A stretch of DNA of 64,000 bases, taken from Fistularia commersonii (Eukaryota > Chordata > Actinopteri > Syngnathiformes > Fistulariidae). Position numbers and translations under genes: made by a program. Positions 53,226 through 63,185 of the stretch are shown one piece after another. Below the pieces are notes generated by a model. It ran no database searches. It was given only the letters and a program-made list of their open reading frames with translations, and had not been told where the DNA came from. Location: NCBI GenBank assembly GCA_037954325.1, contig JBBMNZ010000053.1:638501-702500 (forward strand). The letters are read 5' to 3'. Numbering within the stretch: the first letter of the stretch is position 1; each line of letters opens with the position of its first letter.

Positions 53226-55820
53226 ATGAAGATTACAGGTCAGACCAAGGTAGACTGTAACGTAGACTGTAACGTATGCACGGAGGGAAAATTCACAAAT
53301 AGCAGAAACAGGCAAGCTGATGCAAAAGCTGATGCACCCCTAAAAATGGTACACACTGACTTATCAGGCCCGATTGAACCAGCTGGTCAAGAAGGGCATA
53401 AGTATGTCATTTCATTCACAGATGATTATTCAGGGGCAGTATTTGTATATTTTCTCAAATACAAGAGTGAAGCTACATTAGCAACAGAGAAGTTCCTTGC
53501 TGACAGCGCAGCGTATGGTCGTGTCAAATGTATCAGGTCAGACAACGGGACTGAATACACAGGAAATGCTTTTCAATCTCTTCTAAGGGAGAAAGGCATA
53601 AGACATGAAACATCATCCCCATACTCTCCCCATCAAAATGGGACAGCAGAAAGACAATGGAGGACCCTTTTTGAAATGGCAAGGTGTATGCTAATAGCAA
53701 AAGGATTACCAAAGGTTTTGTGGCCTTATGCTGTCCAGACCGCTGCCCATATTCGAAATAGATGTTACAATGACAGACACAAAAATACCCCATACTTCAT
53801 GTTAACAGGGAGAAAGCCAAATCTTTCAAAAATGTGGATATTCGGAACTGAGTGTTATGCATACAAACATGACACTAAGAAATTGGATCCCAGATGTGAA
53901 AGAGGAATATTTGTGGGATACAGTAAGAAAAGCCCTTCATACCTGGTCTATAATCCACTTACAGAAAAAGTGTCAAAACAGAGACTGGTGAAATTGATCA
54001 AAAAGGGAAGAATTGAACAACAAACACAAACTGATGATTATGAGACAGAAATCCAGGGATATGAAGACACAGAATCTACAGATGAAACCAGTATAGATGT
54101 GTCACAAAGTGAAGATAAAACAGACAACCATATACAAAATGAGGATGAGAGTACTAACGCAGATGTGTCACATGACGAAGAAACAGCAGAAAATGTCCAA
54201 AATGAAAAAGAGACGAGGTCAGACATAAAACCCAGATATAATCAAACCAGTCGCTATCCTAGACGAAAAAGGGTCGTTCCAAGGTATTTAGAGGATTATC
54301 AGACAGACTATATTAACAATGATAAAAATCATACAACTATTGATTACTGTTACAGGACTGTGTGCGGAGTCCCACAGAATTATAGTGAAGCACTGAAGTC
54401 ACCACTGGCACCTGGGTGGAATTGTGCCATGAGGGAAGAGATTGACTCGCTTAAACAGAATGACACATTTGAACTGACAACTTTACCTGAAGGGAGAAAA
54501 GTAATTGGAGGAAAATGGGTATTTGCCCTTAAAGAAAATGCTGAAGGAGGACAAATATTTAAGGCCAGATATGTAGCTAAGGGTTACAATCAAACAGAAG
54601 GCATAGACTACTATGAAACTTTTGCACCGACAGCTAACATTACATCAGTGCGGGCACTAATGCAGATAGCTGTACAAAATAACCTCATTGTCCATCAAAT
54701 GGATGTTAAGACGGCATATTTACATGCTCCTATACATGAGGAGATTTTCTTGGAACAACCAGAAGGGTTTGAAATGATGTCAGAAACAGGAGAGAAACTA
54801 GTGTATAGATTAAAGAAATCTCTTTATGGCCTGAAACAATCAGGAAGAAACTGGTATGAACTCCTTAATGACCATTTAGAACAGGACAACTTTGTGAGAA
54901 ATCTCTCTGACCACTGTGTGTACAGAAAACAGACGGAAAATGGTGACACAATCATTGTAATAATTTGGGTAGATGATTTAATTATTGCCGCAAGCAGCAA
55001 TGATGCACTCAGCACATTTAAACAGAACATGAAATTCAAGTTCAACATGAAAGACCTGGGGAAACTATCATATTTTTTGGGCATACAATTTGAACAAAAG
55101 GGGGATGAAATCAAAATGAACCAGACAAAGTACATCCTAAAAATGCTAGAGAGATTTGGAATGTCAGAATGTAAAGCAAGATCTACTCCAAGTGAGCAAA
55201 AATTAGAGGGCATCCCTGTAGCTGATGAAAATGAGCAAAGTGAACCTGTCGACCCCAAAGAATATCGTGAGATTGTAGGCAGTCTTATTTATGCCATGAC
55301 TTGCACCAGACCTGATATCAGCTGGATAGTGAGCAAACTATCACAGAATCTGGCAATGCCAAAAGTAGAAAACTTAGTAGCTGCAAAACATGTTCTGAGG
55401 TATTTGAAGGGGACAGCTGATTATGAACTAAGTTTCAAGACAAATAAGGAGGATTTGAACCTGATAGCTTACAGTGATTCAGACTGGGCATCATCTGTAG
55501 AAGACAGACGTAGCACTACAGGCTACTGTTTCAGTTTAACAAAACAAGGCCCAGCCATTGCATGGAAGTCAAGGAAACAGCCCACAGTGGCCCTGTCAAC
55601 ATGTGAGGCTGAATACATCGGCCGAGCCACCACCGCACAAGAAAACATGTACCTGTCTCAACTGTTAAACGGTATGGACAACAAAATGTACAGTTGCACA
55701 ACAATCTACGGAGACAATCAGGGGGCCATCGCACTGAGTAAGAATCCTGTAAACAGACAAAGGTCAAAACACATTGATGTAAAATATCATTTCATTCGTG
55801 AAGCACTCAGTGAGGGCTAA
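53226..55820 (+). CDS. pol: Integrase, reverse transcriptase and RNase H, copia family 1 copy 3
   Basis: This is an 864-codon frame, in phase with the preceding Gag-protease frame; six sense codons follow TGA 53205 before this Met. Residues 9-18 hold the integrase finger Cys residues, with a 12-bp tandem duplication (DCNVDCNVC) absent from copy 1. The integrase triad is D45, D106, E142 (D-D-35-E). Residues 250-350 are an acidic then basic linker. RT runs from about 400 with catalytic WVDD at 581-584. RNase H has D751, E794 and D830. The frame ends in TAA 55818, but homology continues in phase (YCPSEDMLADI) to TAA 55926. A Gln codon changed to TAA is the likely cause. It would copy RNA to DNA and integrate it, but cannot be made as one polyprotein with Gag without readthrough. 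Confidence 0.88.
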   Translation: MKITGQTKVDCNVDCNVCTEGKFTNSRNRQADAKADAPLKMVHTDLSGPIEPAGQEGHKYVISFTDDYSGAVFVYFLKYKSEATLATEKFLADSAAYGRVKCIRSDNGTEYTGNAFQSLLREKGIRHETSSPYSPHQNGTAERQWRTLFEMARCMLIAKGLPKVLWPYAVQTAAHIRNRCYNDRHKNTPYFMLTGRKPNLSKMWIFGTECYAYKHDTKKLDPRCERGIFVGYSKKSPSYLVYNPLTEKVSKQRLVKLIKKGRIEQQTQTDDYETEIQGYEDTESTDETSIDVSQSEDKTDNHIQNEDESTNADVSHDEETAENVQNEKETRSDIKPRYNQTSRYPRRKRVVPRYLEDYQTDYINNDKNHTTIDYCYRTVCGVPQNYSEALKSPLAPGWNCAMREEIDSLKQNDTFELTTLPEGRKVIGGKWVFALKENAEGGQIFKARYVAKGYNQTEGIDYYETFAPTANITSVRALMQIAVQNNLIVHQMDVKTAYLHAPIHEEIFLEQPEGFEMMSETGEKLVYRLKKSLYGLKQSGRNWYELLNDHLEQDNFVRNLSDHCVYRKQTENGDTIIVIIWVDDLIIAASSNDALSTFKQNMKFKFNMKDLGKLSYFLGIQFEQKGDEIKMNQTKYILKMLERFGMSECKARSTPSEQKLEGIPVADENEQSEPVDPKEYREIVGSLIYAMTCTRPDISWIVSKLSQNLAMPKVENLVAAKHVLRYLKGTADYELSFKTNKEDLNLIAYSDSDWASSVEDRRSTTGYCFSLTKQGPAIAWKSRKQPTVALSTCEAEYIGRATTAQENMYLSQLLNGMDNKMYSCTTIYGDNQGAIALSKNPVNRQRSKHIDVKYHFIREALSEG

Positions 55821-55961
55821 ATAAATCTTATCTATTGTCCATCAGAGGACATGTTGGCAGACATCTCGACAAAACTCATGACAAAGGTAAAAATAGAAAA
55901 ATTCAAAAAGTGGTTCTTTGGAAATTAAAATGTCCAAAGTTTTTTTTTGGATGTTGAGATC

Positions 55962-55970
55962 AAGACTGGG
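55962..55970 (+). other. Degenerate polypurine tract, copia family 1 copy 3
   Basis: AAGACTGGG precedes the 3' LTR where copy 1 has AAGAGGGGG and copy 2 has the complement of AAGAGGGGG. Two pyrimidines now interrupt the purine run, which would be expected to weaken plus-strand priming. Confidence 0.7.
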
Positions 55971-56326
55971 TGTTGAGATAGGTGATCTCATTAGTTTTAT
56001 TTGAGTTTACATTCTAGTATACATATGTTGTATTTGTATCTACTCTCAGGAAATGCATGGCACTTTATGACAAGGTTTGGGACTTGTTTTAGTTTTTCGC
56101 GACTGTTCAGCTAACTTGACGTTAACTTCTACGTCAGTGTTTTTTTTTTGGTATAGCGGTGCTGGCGGGAATTTTTCCCTCACTCTGTACTGTACATGTC
56201 CCATGGCTAACCGATGTTGATTCCCGGAGCTGTGAAGAAGAAAATAAAAGACGATTCAAACAAGGCAAACTTGTGAATTCCTTCCGAAACATGGAAAACG
56301 AAGAAGCTGCGAACTTAAACGCAACA
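55971..56326 (+). repeat. 3' LTR of copia family 1 copy 3 (356 bp)
   Basis: It starts TGTTGAGATAGG and ends AACGCAACA. It shares the GCGAAC variant, and the satellite flank GTTTGGTTGTGGATGCG, with the 3' LTR of copy 1. Confidence 0.93.
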
Positions 56327-56382
56327 GTTTGGTTGTGGATGCGTTTCGGCTAATGCTATTAGCACAGCTATGATGAGTTAAG

Positions 56383-56414
<32 letters not shown>

Positions 56415-56746
56415 CTGTGTGTGTGTGTGTGTGTGCGTGTGTGTGAGTGTGAATTTGTTTAGGTGGGGGGGGGTCGCGGACAGGGAGTACCGGGGCCTCG
56501 AGCGGATGAGCTGAGAAGCGGAGGAGCGGAGGTAATGTTTCTCCTCTCAGAGGCGGGGAAGCTTGGGGGCAGAAGAACCCCTTAGACCGGCCAATGTGAG
56601 CCTTCTCCGGACATAGATCACCCGGAGGTATGACTGGAGCTCCCGCACCTCTAGGCACACACATATGTGAATGAGTGGATGAGCTAATGTTTGTTTGGTT
56701 GTGGATACGTTTTGGCCAATGCTATTAGCACAGCTATGATGAGTTC

Positions 56747-56784
<38 letters not shown>

Positions 56785-57359
56785 GTATGTGTGCGTGTGT
56801 GTGTGTGTGTGTGTGTGCGTGCGTGTGTGTGCGTGTGAATGTGTGCGTGACAGTTTGTTTAGGTGGAGGGGGTCGCGGACATGGAGTACCAGGCACTGTA
56901 CCGGATGAGCTGAGGAGCGGAGGAGGGCAGAAGCCTGGACCGTGATTCGCTTATGTCCAGCGGTTCGGGGGTTCCAGGGCCAAAAGCGGTAAAGCGGAGG
57001 GACGGAGAAGCGGAGGAGGGGGGGAGAGCAGAAGCACGTCACGCAATTCGCCTGAGCTCGGAGGATCGGGAGTACCAGGGCCCATAGCGGAGGAGCAGAG
57101 GAGCTGAGAAGCGGAGGATTGGAGGAGCGGACGTTATGTTTCTCTTTTCAAAGGCGGGGAAGATTTGAGGCAGCAGGACCCCTTAGACCGGCCAATGGGA
57201 GTCTTCCCCGGACGTATGACTGGAGTTCCCGGACATCAGGGCAAACACATGTGAATGAGTGGATGAGATAATGTTTGTGTGCTTGTGGATGTGCTAATGC
57301 TATTAGCACAGCTATGATGAGTTAAAGTCTGTGAGTGTGCGTGTTTATGTGTGTGTGTG

Positions 57360-57404
<45 letters not shown>

Positions 57405-58253
57405 GCGTGACAGCTTGTTTAGGTGGAGGGGGTCGCGGACATGGAGTACCAGGGCCTGTACCGGATGAGTTGTGGAGCGGAGGAGGGCAGAAGCCCTGCC
57501 CGTGATCCGCTTATGTCCAGCGGTTTGAGGGTTCCAGGGCCCAAAGCGGAGGAGCGGAGGAGGGAAGAAGCCCGGATCGTGATTCGCTTATGTCCAGCGG
57601 TTTGGGGGTTCTGGGGTCCAAAGCGGTAAAGCGTAGGAGCGGAGGAGAGCAGAAGCACGTCACGAAATTCGCCTGAGTTCGGAGGATCGGGATTACCAGG
57701 GCCAAATACGGAGGAGCGGAGGACTTGAGAAGCGGAGGAGGGCAGAAGCCTGGACCGTGATTCGCTTATGTCCAGCGTTTCGGGGTTCCAGGGCCCAAAG
57801 CGGAAAAGCGGAGGAGCGGAGAAGCGAAGGAGGGGAGGAGAGCAGAAGGACGTCACACAATTCGCCCGAGTTCGCAGGATCGGGAGTACCAGGGCCAATA
57901 GCGGAGGAGGGGAGGAGCGGAGGAGCGGAAGAGCAGAGGAGGGCGGAAGCCCGGACCGTGATTCGCATATGTCCAGCGGTTCGGGCTTCCAGGGCGGGAG
58001 TACCAGGGCCAATAGCGGAGGAGGGGAGGAGCGGGGAAGCGGAGGAGGGGAGGAGAGCAGAAGAACGTCACGCAAGTCGCCTGAGCTCCGAGGATCGGGA
58101 GTACCAGGGCGCATAGCGGAGGAGCGGTTGAGCTGAGAAGCGGAGGTAATGTTTCTCTTTTCAAAGGCGGGGAATCTTTGAGGCAGCAGGACCCCTTAGA
58201 CCGGCCAATGGGAGCCTTCTGCGGACATGGATTCCCCGGACGTATGACTGGAG
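56327..58253. repeat. Satellite A block 6
   Basis: Composite monomers, the first near-identical to the block at 10282. TG tracts lie at about 56748-56840 and 57340-57400. From about 57420 to 58240 the TG part is dropped, and GTACCAGGGCC, CTTATGTCCAGCGGTT and octamer modules follow each other directly, an arrangement close to satellite B. The block ends in TGGAG, the target site of the family-3 copia. Confidence 0.88.
58249..58253. other. Target-site duplication, left (TGGAG)
   Basis: TGGAG directly precedes the LTR, and the same five bases follow the other LTR at 62728-62732. Five base pairs is the usual copia duplication. Confidence 0.85.
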
Positions 58254-58409
58254 TATTGTATTTTAAGAACGAACTTTATTGCAGGCAGCATGAAAGAAAA
58301 AAACACGGAACGTTCTTCTTCCTTTGTTAAGACGCAAAAACACGCAGACGTCACACACTGATTTTGCAGTAGCGCCACCTATAGGTAAAAGTACCGCCCA
58401 TTTACAACA
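58254..58409 (-). repeat. 3' LTR of copia family 3 (156 bp)
   Basis: On the element strand it starts TGTTGTAAATGGG and ends ATACAATA, so the termini are TG...TA. The poly(A) signal AATAAA is at 58275-58280 (complement). By eye it differs from the 5' LTR at six positions. Confidence 0.93.
58370..58385 (-). promoter_or_regulatory. CTCF-like motif in family-3 LTR (3' copy)
   Basis: On the minus strand CCTATAGGTGGCGCTA matches the CTCF consensus strongly in its right half (AGGKGGCGCTA). The same motif is in the 5' LTR at 62688-62703. The call rests on motif only. Confidence 0.4.
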
Positions 58410-58618
58410 CTCCCACTTACTTTTACCAATAGCACCAAGTCCTGAGAAAATAATATTTCAAAGCTGTGTTCTTCCACGACAACAAAAACTGTAAACTTGT
58501 TTAACACCCCATTTTTAAGACAGTATTCCTATCACATTGGTTATACTGGAACTCTTTTTCCCATTTTTTAGAAATCGCTTTGACTCGGCAGCGTTCTTCG
58601 TACACCTGTCAAGCATTT

Positions 58619-61600
58619 TTAAACAAAAAAGAGTCCGATCTCGCCCCTGAGATATTCAAATCTCTGTCTACCGAGTGGCTTGGTAAAGATATCCGCTTTC
58701 ATATCATTTGTTGGACAATATTGCAGTTCAATTTGTCCATTCTGCACACATTCACGGATATAGTGGTAGCGAATGTCTATGTGTTTGGTCCTGGAGTGAT
58801 TTACAGGATTCTTTGCAATTGCGATGGCTCCTTGGTTATCTTCAAGGATCACTGTGGACACAGACTCTACACCGAGATCACACAGTAGTCGTTTCAGCCA
58901 GATTCCTTCTTGAGCTGCTTGACTGAGTGAGATGTATTCAGCTTCTGCTGTTGAAAGTGCTACTGTTGATTGTTTCTTGCTGAGCCAGCTTACTGCTCCT
59001 CCACTCAGAAGGAAGATGTCGCCTGTTGTTGACCGGCGATCATCTTGATCTCCAGCCCGGTCAGCATCCGAGTATCCGATTAAAGCTCCGGAGTCTGACC
59101 TCTCATATTTCAGAGCAAGATTTAATGTCCCTTTCAAGTATCGAAGTATCCTCTTTACAGCAGTCAGATGTGAAGCATCTGGATTTGCATTGAACTTCGA
59201 CACAGCACTCACAGCTTGAGCTATGTCCGGTCTTGTCGCCATGGCAGCATACAGCAGACTTCCAACCATTGACTGATAGGTATGCTGGTGCACTGACATA
59301 CCGACACCATCACTCCTTTTTAGCCTGACGTTGGCATCTGCAGGAGTTGCCACAGGATTTGCATTATCCATTCCATACTTCCGAAGTATGGCTTCAATGT
59401 AATGCTTCTGCTGAAGAATGATACGATTCTTTTCTTTATCTTGGATGACAGAGATGCCTGGGATGTAGGACAGCTCACCCATGTCTTTCATCTTGTAGCA
59501 CTCCTTGAGAGCTGCTTTGAGCTCGTCCATGCTCTCAGTGGACTCTGTAATCAGGATCAAATCATCCACGTAAACTGCTAGTATTTCAAGCTCTTGTCTT
59601 GATCTCACAAACACGCAGGGGTCTGATGTGCTCTGTTTGAATCCAATTTCCATCATGAACTCCGTAAAAGCCTTGTTCCAACAGCGAGGAGACTGTCTCA
59701 GTCCATAGATTGATTTTTTTAGTTTGCATACCAGATGTTCCTGCCCTGTTTTGATGAAGCCCTCAGGTTGCTCCATGTATATTTCTTCTTCCAGGTGTCC
59801 ATTGAGGAATGCAGTTACAACATCCATCTGGTGGACATGTAGACCCTTTTGAACAGCAAAGGACAGTAATGTACGAATAGAGCTCAATCGTACCACTGGT
59901 GAAAACGTTTCATCATAGTCAGCGCCATACAACTGTGTGTAGCCCTGTGCAACGAGTCTACACTTGTATCGTTCCACTCTTCCATCACTGCGATGCTTGA
60001 CTTTGAACACCCATCTGGATCCTACTGCCTTTCTGTCTCTTGGCAAGTCGACTAAGTCCCATGTCTCGTTTTCCAGCAGTGACTCATATTCCAAGTCAGC
60101 TGCCTCCTGCCAGTCTTTTGCATGAGGACTCTCCATTGCCTCTTTTAGTGAGAGTGGCTCTGTCACGCAACACATGTTTGCATAATGATCAACAGTCACT
60201 ACATCAGCAAACTCATCATATCCAAATCTTATTGGAGGCTTTCTGATTCTGTCATTTTTTCTGACAGTGCTCTCAACAGTGACTTCGTCATGTTTTGTTT
60301 CACTCTCATCTATTTTCATAGTTATCTCGGTGTCTGTGCAGTGTACTTTCGGTTCCTGCTTCAAGTTAAAGTTGGATTCATCAAAGACGACATCTCGACG
60401 GATCAGAATCCTCCTCTTCTCTTCATCGTACAGGCGATAGCCTCTGGCATTGTTTGCATATCCCACGAAGCGCGGCTTCACAGTCTTTTTGTCCAGCTTC
60501 TTTCTCTCTTCATCTGGGACAAGTGCATAGGCAATACAGCCAAACACCTTCATGTGACCCACATTAGGTTTTTTCCCACACCATCTCTGGTACGGTGTCT
60601 CTCCCTTCGGGACAGAAGTAGGCAGCCTGTTCTGTATGTAAGCTGCTGTGGCAACAGCCTCTGCCCAGAACATCTTTGGTAACTTAGCATGAGACAACAT
60701 GCTCCTTGCTGCTTCAACGAGTGTTCTATTTTTTCTTTCAGCAACTCCGTTTTGCTGTGGTGAGTGAGGTCCAGTCATTTCATGGTGGATGCCTTGAACC
60801 TTCAAATATTCTTGAAACTCCCTTGAGGTGTACTCACCACCATTGTCTGTTCTTAGCCTCTGGATGCTTAGTCCACACTCATTTGTGAATGTCTTCTCAA
60901 ATTCCTTGAATTTACACAGCACTTCATTCTTCTGTTTCATGAAGTATACCTTGGAGCATCTTGAGTAATCGTCTGTGAAAGTCACAAAATATTTGGATCC
61001 ACTTATAGATTCAGTTTGCATGGGACCACAGACATCACGATGAATTAACTGCATCTTGCGCTCGGAACGTATTTCTCCAATCGACTTGAATGGCTTTTTA
61101 GCCAGCTTGCCCTCCACACATCCTTCACAGAAGGGAACTTCTTTGTCTGCAGAGAAGTCCACTCCGTTCACCAGACCTTTTAGTTCCTTCAGCTTGGTAG
61201 TGTGACCGAGGCGCCGGTGCCACAAGATAGCAGCTACTGATGCACTGTGAGTGACTGATTCATTTCCTTTCACATCTAGCTGATATAGTCCATCAGCTCT
61301 TCGTGTTCCCATTCCTTTAAGAGTTCCATCTTTTCCACGAATGTAGCAGCAGGACCTCTTAAACTGAACCGTATTTCCCTTTTTGGTGGCAGCTCCCACT
61401 GAGAATAAATTCCCAGAAAGTTTTGGAACATACAGCACATCATACATCGTAGCATTTTTTACCTTGCTTGACTTGAAGGTCATTGTCATGTTGACATTTC
61501 CAATTCCCAGGGCATCAACCACCCTGCCGTCACCGAGCTTCACTGACTGTTCTTTTGAGAACTGCTGGTATTCCTTAAGAATTCCTTGCTCGCATGTCAT

Positions 61601-62488
61601 GTGCTTTGATGCTCCAGAATCAATTAACCACTCAAACTGATGTGGTTTTTCTGAGCTTTCCCTTCTAGCTACAAAGGCACTTTCAGATGAACCATCCTCA
61701 TCCTCACACACCACATTTTTAGCTTTGTGGATTTTCTTTTTTGATTTGTTTTTCCAGCTTGGACAGTCACGTTTAATGTGGCCTTCCTTCCCACATTTAT
61801 AGCATCTCCATGTGCTTTGTCCTGCTCCCACTGCTTTGGAGCGATCCTGCAGATTGCCACACACCTGTGATGACATTGCTGCTGCACCACCTGAAGGACC
61901 ACCACTGTAATCATTAGCATTCACTCGCTTTTGTTCCTCATCGATTAACGCTTGTTGAACAAATTTGAGTGTCAGGTTGTCAATCTTTGTTTCCAGTGCA
62001 GTGACAACTGTAGCGTAACTTGGTGGTAAACTTCCCAACAATGTTACAATTTGGTCTTCCTCTTCAATTACAGCTCCTATTGCTGATAACTGGTCAGTCA
62101 GTTCTTTCATTTGTTTGAGGTGCTCAGTCAAACCATCTCCTTCCTTCATTTCGCACCTGAAATATTTCTTCTTCAGAAATAGTTTATTTGCCAGCGTGTC
62201 TCTTTCAAAAATATCTTTCAGTGTAGTCCACACTTCTTTGGGAGTCTTACAGTTTGTAATCAGGTACAACAGGGATGAACTTACATTGAGCACTAACACA
62301 GAGAACGCTTTCTCTCTCTGTTTCGTGAACTCACCCTGTGCTGCTGCGTTAGCATCTGGGGCTAATGTGTCTTCCTCTGTTAGCATTCGCCACAGTCCTT
62401 TAGCCTTTAGCAGATGTTCCATTTGAAACTTCCACGTTGCCCAATTCTCCGGTCCGCTCAGCTTGTCGATAAACAGCTTGTCCTCCAT
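58619..62488 (-). CDS. gag-pol: Gag-Pol polyprotein, copia family 3 (1289 aa, open)
   Basis: One uninterrupted frame from ATG 62488, 69 bp after the primer-binding site. Positions: Gag domain 1-200; zinc knuckle CYKCGKEGHIKRDC with C229, C232, H237, C242; protease Asp-Ser-Gly at 290-292; integrase finger H424, H429, C454, C457; integrase triad D485, D548, E584 (D-D-35-E); RT from about 780, catalytic YVDD at 973-976; RNase H with D1141, E1182, D1217. The order PR-IN-RT-RH is the copia hallmark. All key catalytic residues are present. Two oddities in conserved strings are SYIPGI where SYFLGI is usual and SDADRAGD where SDADWAGD is usual, which may reduce activity. The product would assemble particles in the cytoplasm, reverse transcribe the RNA and integrate the DNA. 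Confidence 0.95.
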   Translation of the reverse strand: MEDKLFIDKLSGPENWATWKFQMEHLLKAKGLWRMLTEEDTLAPDANAAAQGEFTKQREKAFSVLVLNVSSSLLYLITNCKTPKEVWTTLKDIFERDTLANKLFLKKKYFRCEMKEGDGLTEHLKQMKELTDQLSAIGAVIEEEDQIVTLLGSLPPSYATVVTALETKIDNLTLKFVQQALIDEEQKRVNANDYSGGPSGGAAAMSSQVCGNLQDRSKAVGAGQSTWRCYKCGKEGHIKRDCPSWKNKSKKKIHKAKNVVCEDEDGSSESAFVARRESSEKPHQFEWLIDSGASKHMTCEQGILKEYQQFSKEQSVKLGDGRVVDALGIGNVNMTMTFKSSKVKNATMYDVLYVPKLSGNLFSVGAATKKGNTVQFKRSCCYIRGKDGTLKGMGTRRADGLYQLDVKGNESVTHSASVAAILWHRRLGHTTKLKELKGLVNGVDFSADKEVPFCEGCVEGKLAKKPFKSIGEIRSERKMQLIHRDVCGPMQTESISGSKYFVTFTDDYSRCSKVYFMKQKNEVLCKFKEFEKTFTNECGLSIQRLRTDNGGEYTSREFQEYLKVQGIHHEMTGPHSPQQNGVAERKNRTLVEAARSMLSHAKLPKMFWAEAVATAAYIQNRLPTSVPKGETPYQRWCGKKPNVGHMKVFGCIAYALVPDEERKKLDKKTVKPRFVGYANNARGYRLYDEEKRRILIRRDVVFDESNFNLKQEPKVHCTDTEITMKIDESETKHDEVTVESTVRKNDRIRKPPIRFGYDEFADVVTVDHYANMCCVTEPLSLKEAMESPHAKDWQEAADLEYESLLENETWDLVDLPRDRKAVGSRWVFKVKHRSDGRVERYKCRLVAQGYTQLYGADYDETFSPVVRLSSIRTLLSFAVQKGLHVHQMDVVTAFLNGHLEEEIYMEQPEGFIKTGQEHLVCKLKKSIYGLRQSPRCWNKAFTEFMMEIGFKQSTSDPCVFVRSRQELEILAVYVDDLILITESTESMDELKAALKECYKMKDMGELSYIPGISVIQDKEKNRIILQQKHYIEAILRKYGMDNANPVATPADANVRLKRSDGVGMSVHQHTYQSMVGSLLYAAMATRPDIAQAVSAVSKFNANPDASHLTAVKRILRYLKGTLNLALKYERSDSGALIGYSDADRAGDQDDRRSTTGDIFLLSGGAVSWLSKKQSTVALSTAEAEYISLSQAAQEGIWLKRLLCDLGVESVSTVILEDNQGAIAIAKNPVNHSRTKHIDIRYHYIRECVQNGQIELQYCPTNDMKADIFTKPLGRQRFEYLRGEIGLFFV

Positions 62489-62557
62489 TGTGAGTTCCCA
62501 CAATACTGTTCACTATCACACAAAATATTCAGTGTAATCCAGCCTTTTAGAGACACT

Positions 62558-62571
62558 CTGGGCCCATAACC
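62558..62571 (-). other. Primer-binding site, copia family 3
   Basis: On the minus strand GGTTATGGGCCCAG directly follows the LTR. It has the same 14 bases as in family 1 and is complementary to the initiator tRNA-Met anticodon stem-loop. Confidence 0.9.
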
Positions 62572-62727
62572 TATTGTATTTTAAGAACGAACTTTATTGC
62601 AGGCAGCATGAAAGAAAAAAACACGTAACATTCTTCTTCCTTTGTTAAGACGCAAAAACACACAGACGTAACACACTGATATAGCAGTAGCGCCACCTAT
62701 AGGTAAAAGTACCGCCCATTTACAACA
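62572..62727 (-). repeat. 5' LTR of copia family 3 (156 bp)
   Basis: Same length and termini as the 3' LTR. The poly(A) signal complement is at 62593-62598. It is followed on the outer side by TGGAG (62728-62732). Confidence 0.93.
62688..62703 (-). promoter_or_regulatory. CTCF-like motif in family-3 LTR (5' copy)
   Basis: The sequence is identical to the motif at 58370-58385. It falls in a stretch without any of the six differences between the two LTRs. Confidence 0.4.
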
Positions 62728-62863
62728 TGGAGCTCCCGGACCTCTGGGCACACACATGTGAATGAGTGGATGAGATCATGTTTGTGTGCTTGTGGATGTG
62801 TTTTGGCTAATGCTATTAGCACAGCTATGATGAGTTAAGGTGTGTGTAAGTGTGTTTGTGTGC

Positions 62864-62899
<36 letters not shown>

Positions 62900-63185
62900 T
62901 TGTGACAGTTTGTTAAGGTGGAGGGGGTCGCGGACATGGAGTACCAGGGCCTGTACCGGATGAGTGGAGGAGCGGAGGAGGGCAGAAATCCTGCCCGTGA
63001 TTCGCTTATGTCCAGCGGTTCAGGGGTTCCAAGCCCCAAAGCGGAAAAGCGGACGAGCGGAGAATAGCAGAAGCACGTCACGCAATTCGCCTGAGTTCGG
63101 AGGATCGGGGGTACCAGGGCCAATAGCGGAGGAGCGGTGGAGCTGAGAAACAGAAGATTGGAGGAGCGGAAGTAATGTTTCTCCT
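62728..63185. repeat. Satellite A block 7
   Basis: It resumes with TGGAGCTCCCGG, completing the interrupted monomer, and has one TG tract (about 62838-62900), GTACCAGGGCC and octamer modules. It ends in GTTTCTCCTAA at the LINE piece. Confidence 0.88.

Larger units (their letters stand above)
51487..56326 (+). mobile_element. Ty1/copia retrotransposon, family 1 copy 3 (full length)
   Basis: This is a 4840-bp element with LTRs at 51487-51842 and 55971-56326, primer-binding site 51843-51856, Gag-Pol 51807-55928 and polypurine tract 55962-55970. It is the best-preserved family-1 copy, interrupted only by TGA 53205 and TAA 55818. The 5' flank is inverted LINE 3' UTR and the 3' flank is satellite A. 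The ends are therefore not a matching target duplication, and the copy is a recombinant or part of a rearranged duplication. Confidence 0.93.
58254..62727 (-). mobile_element. Ty1/copia retrotransposon, family 3 (complete)
   Basis: This is a 4474-bp minus-strand element: 156-bp LTRs at 62572-62727 (5') and 58254-58409 (3'), primer-binding site 62558-62571, one open Gag-Pol frame 58619-62488, and a polypurine tract next to 58409. It is flanked by a perfect 5-bp TGGAG duplication in satellite A. Short LTRs and this gene order fit copia elements such as the GalEa group known in fish; that subgroup is my inference. It could be recently active or only recently dead. Confidence 0.95.

Noticed and set aside
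58619..62488. Domesticated host gene derived from copia
   Set aside because: The frame is flanked by both LTRs, PBS, polypurine tract and a target duplication, so it is an ordinary transposon copy.
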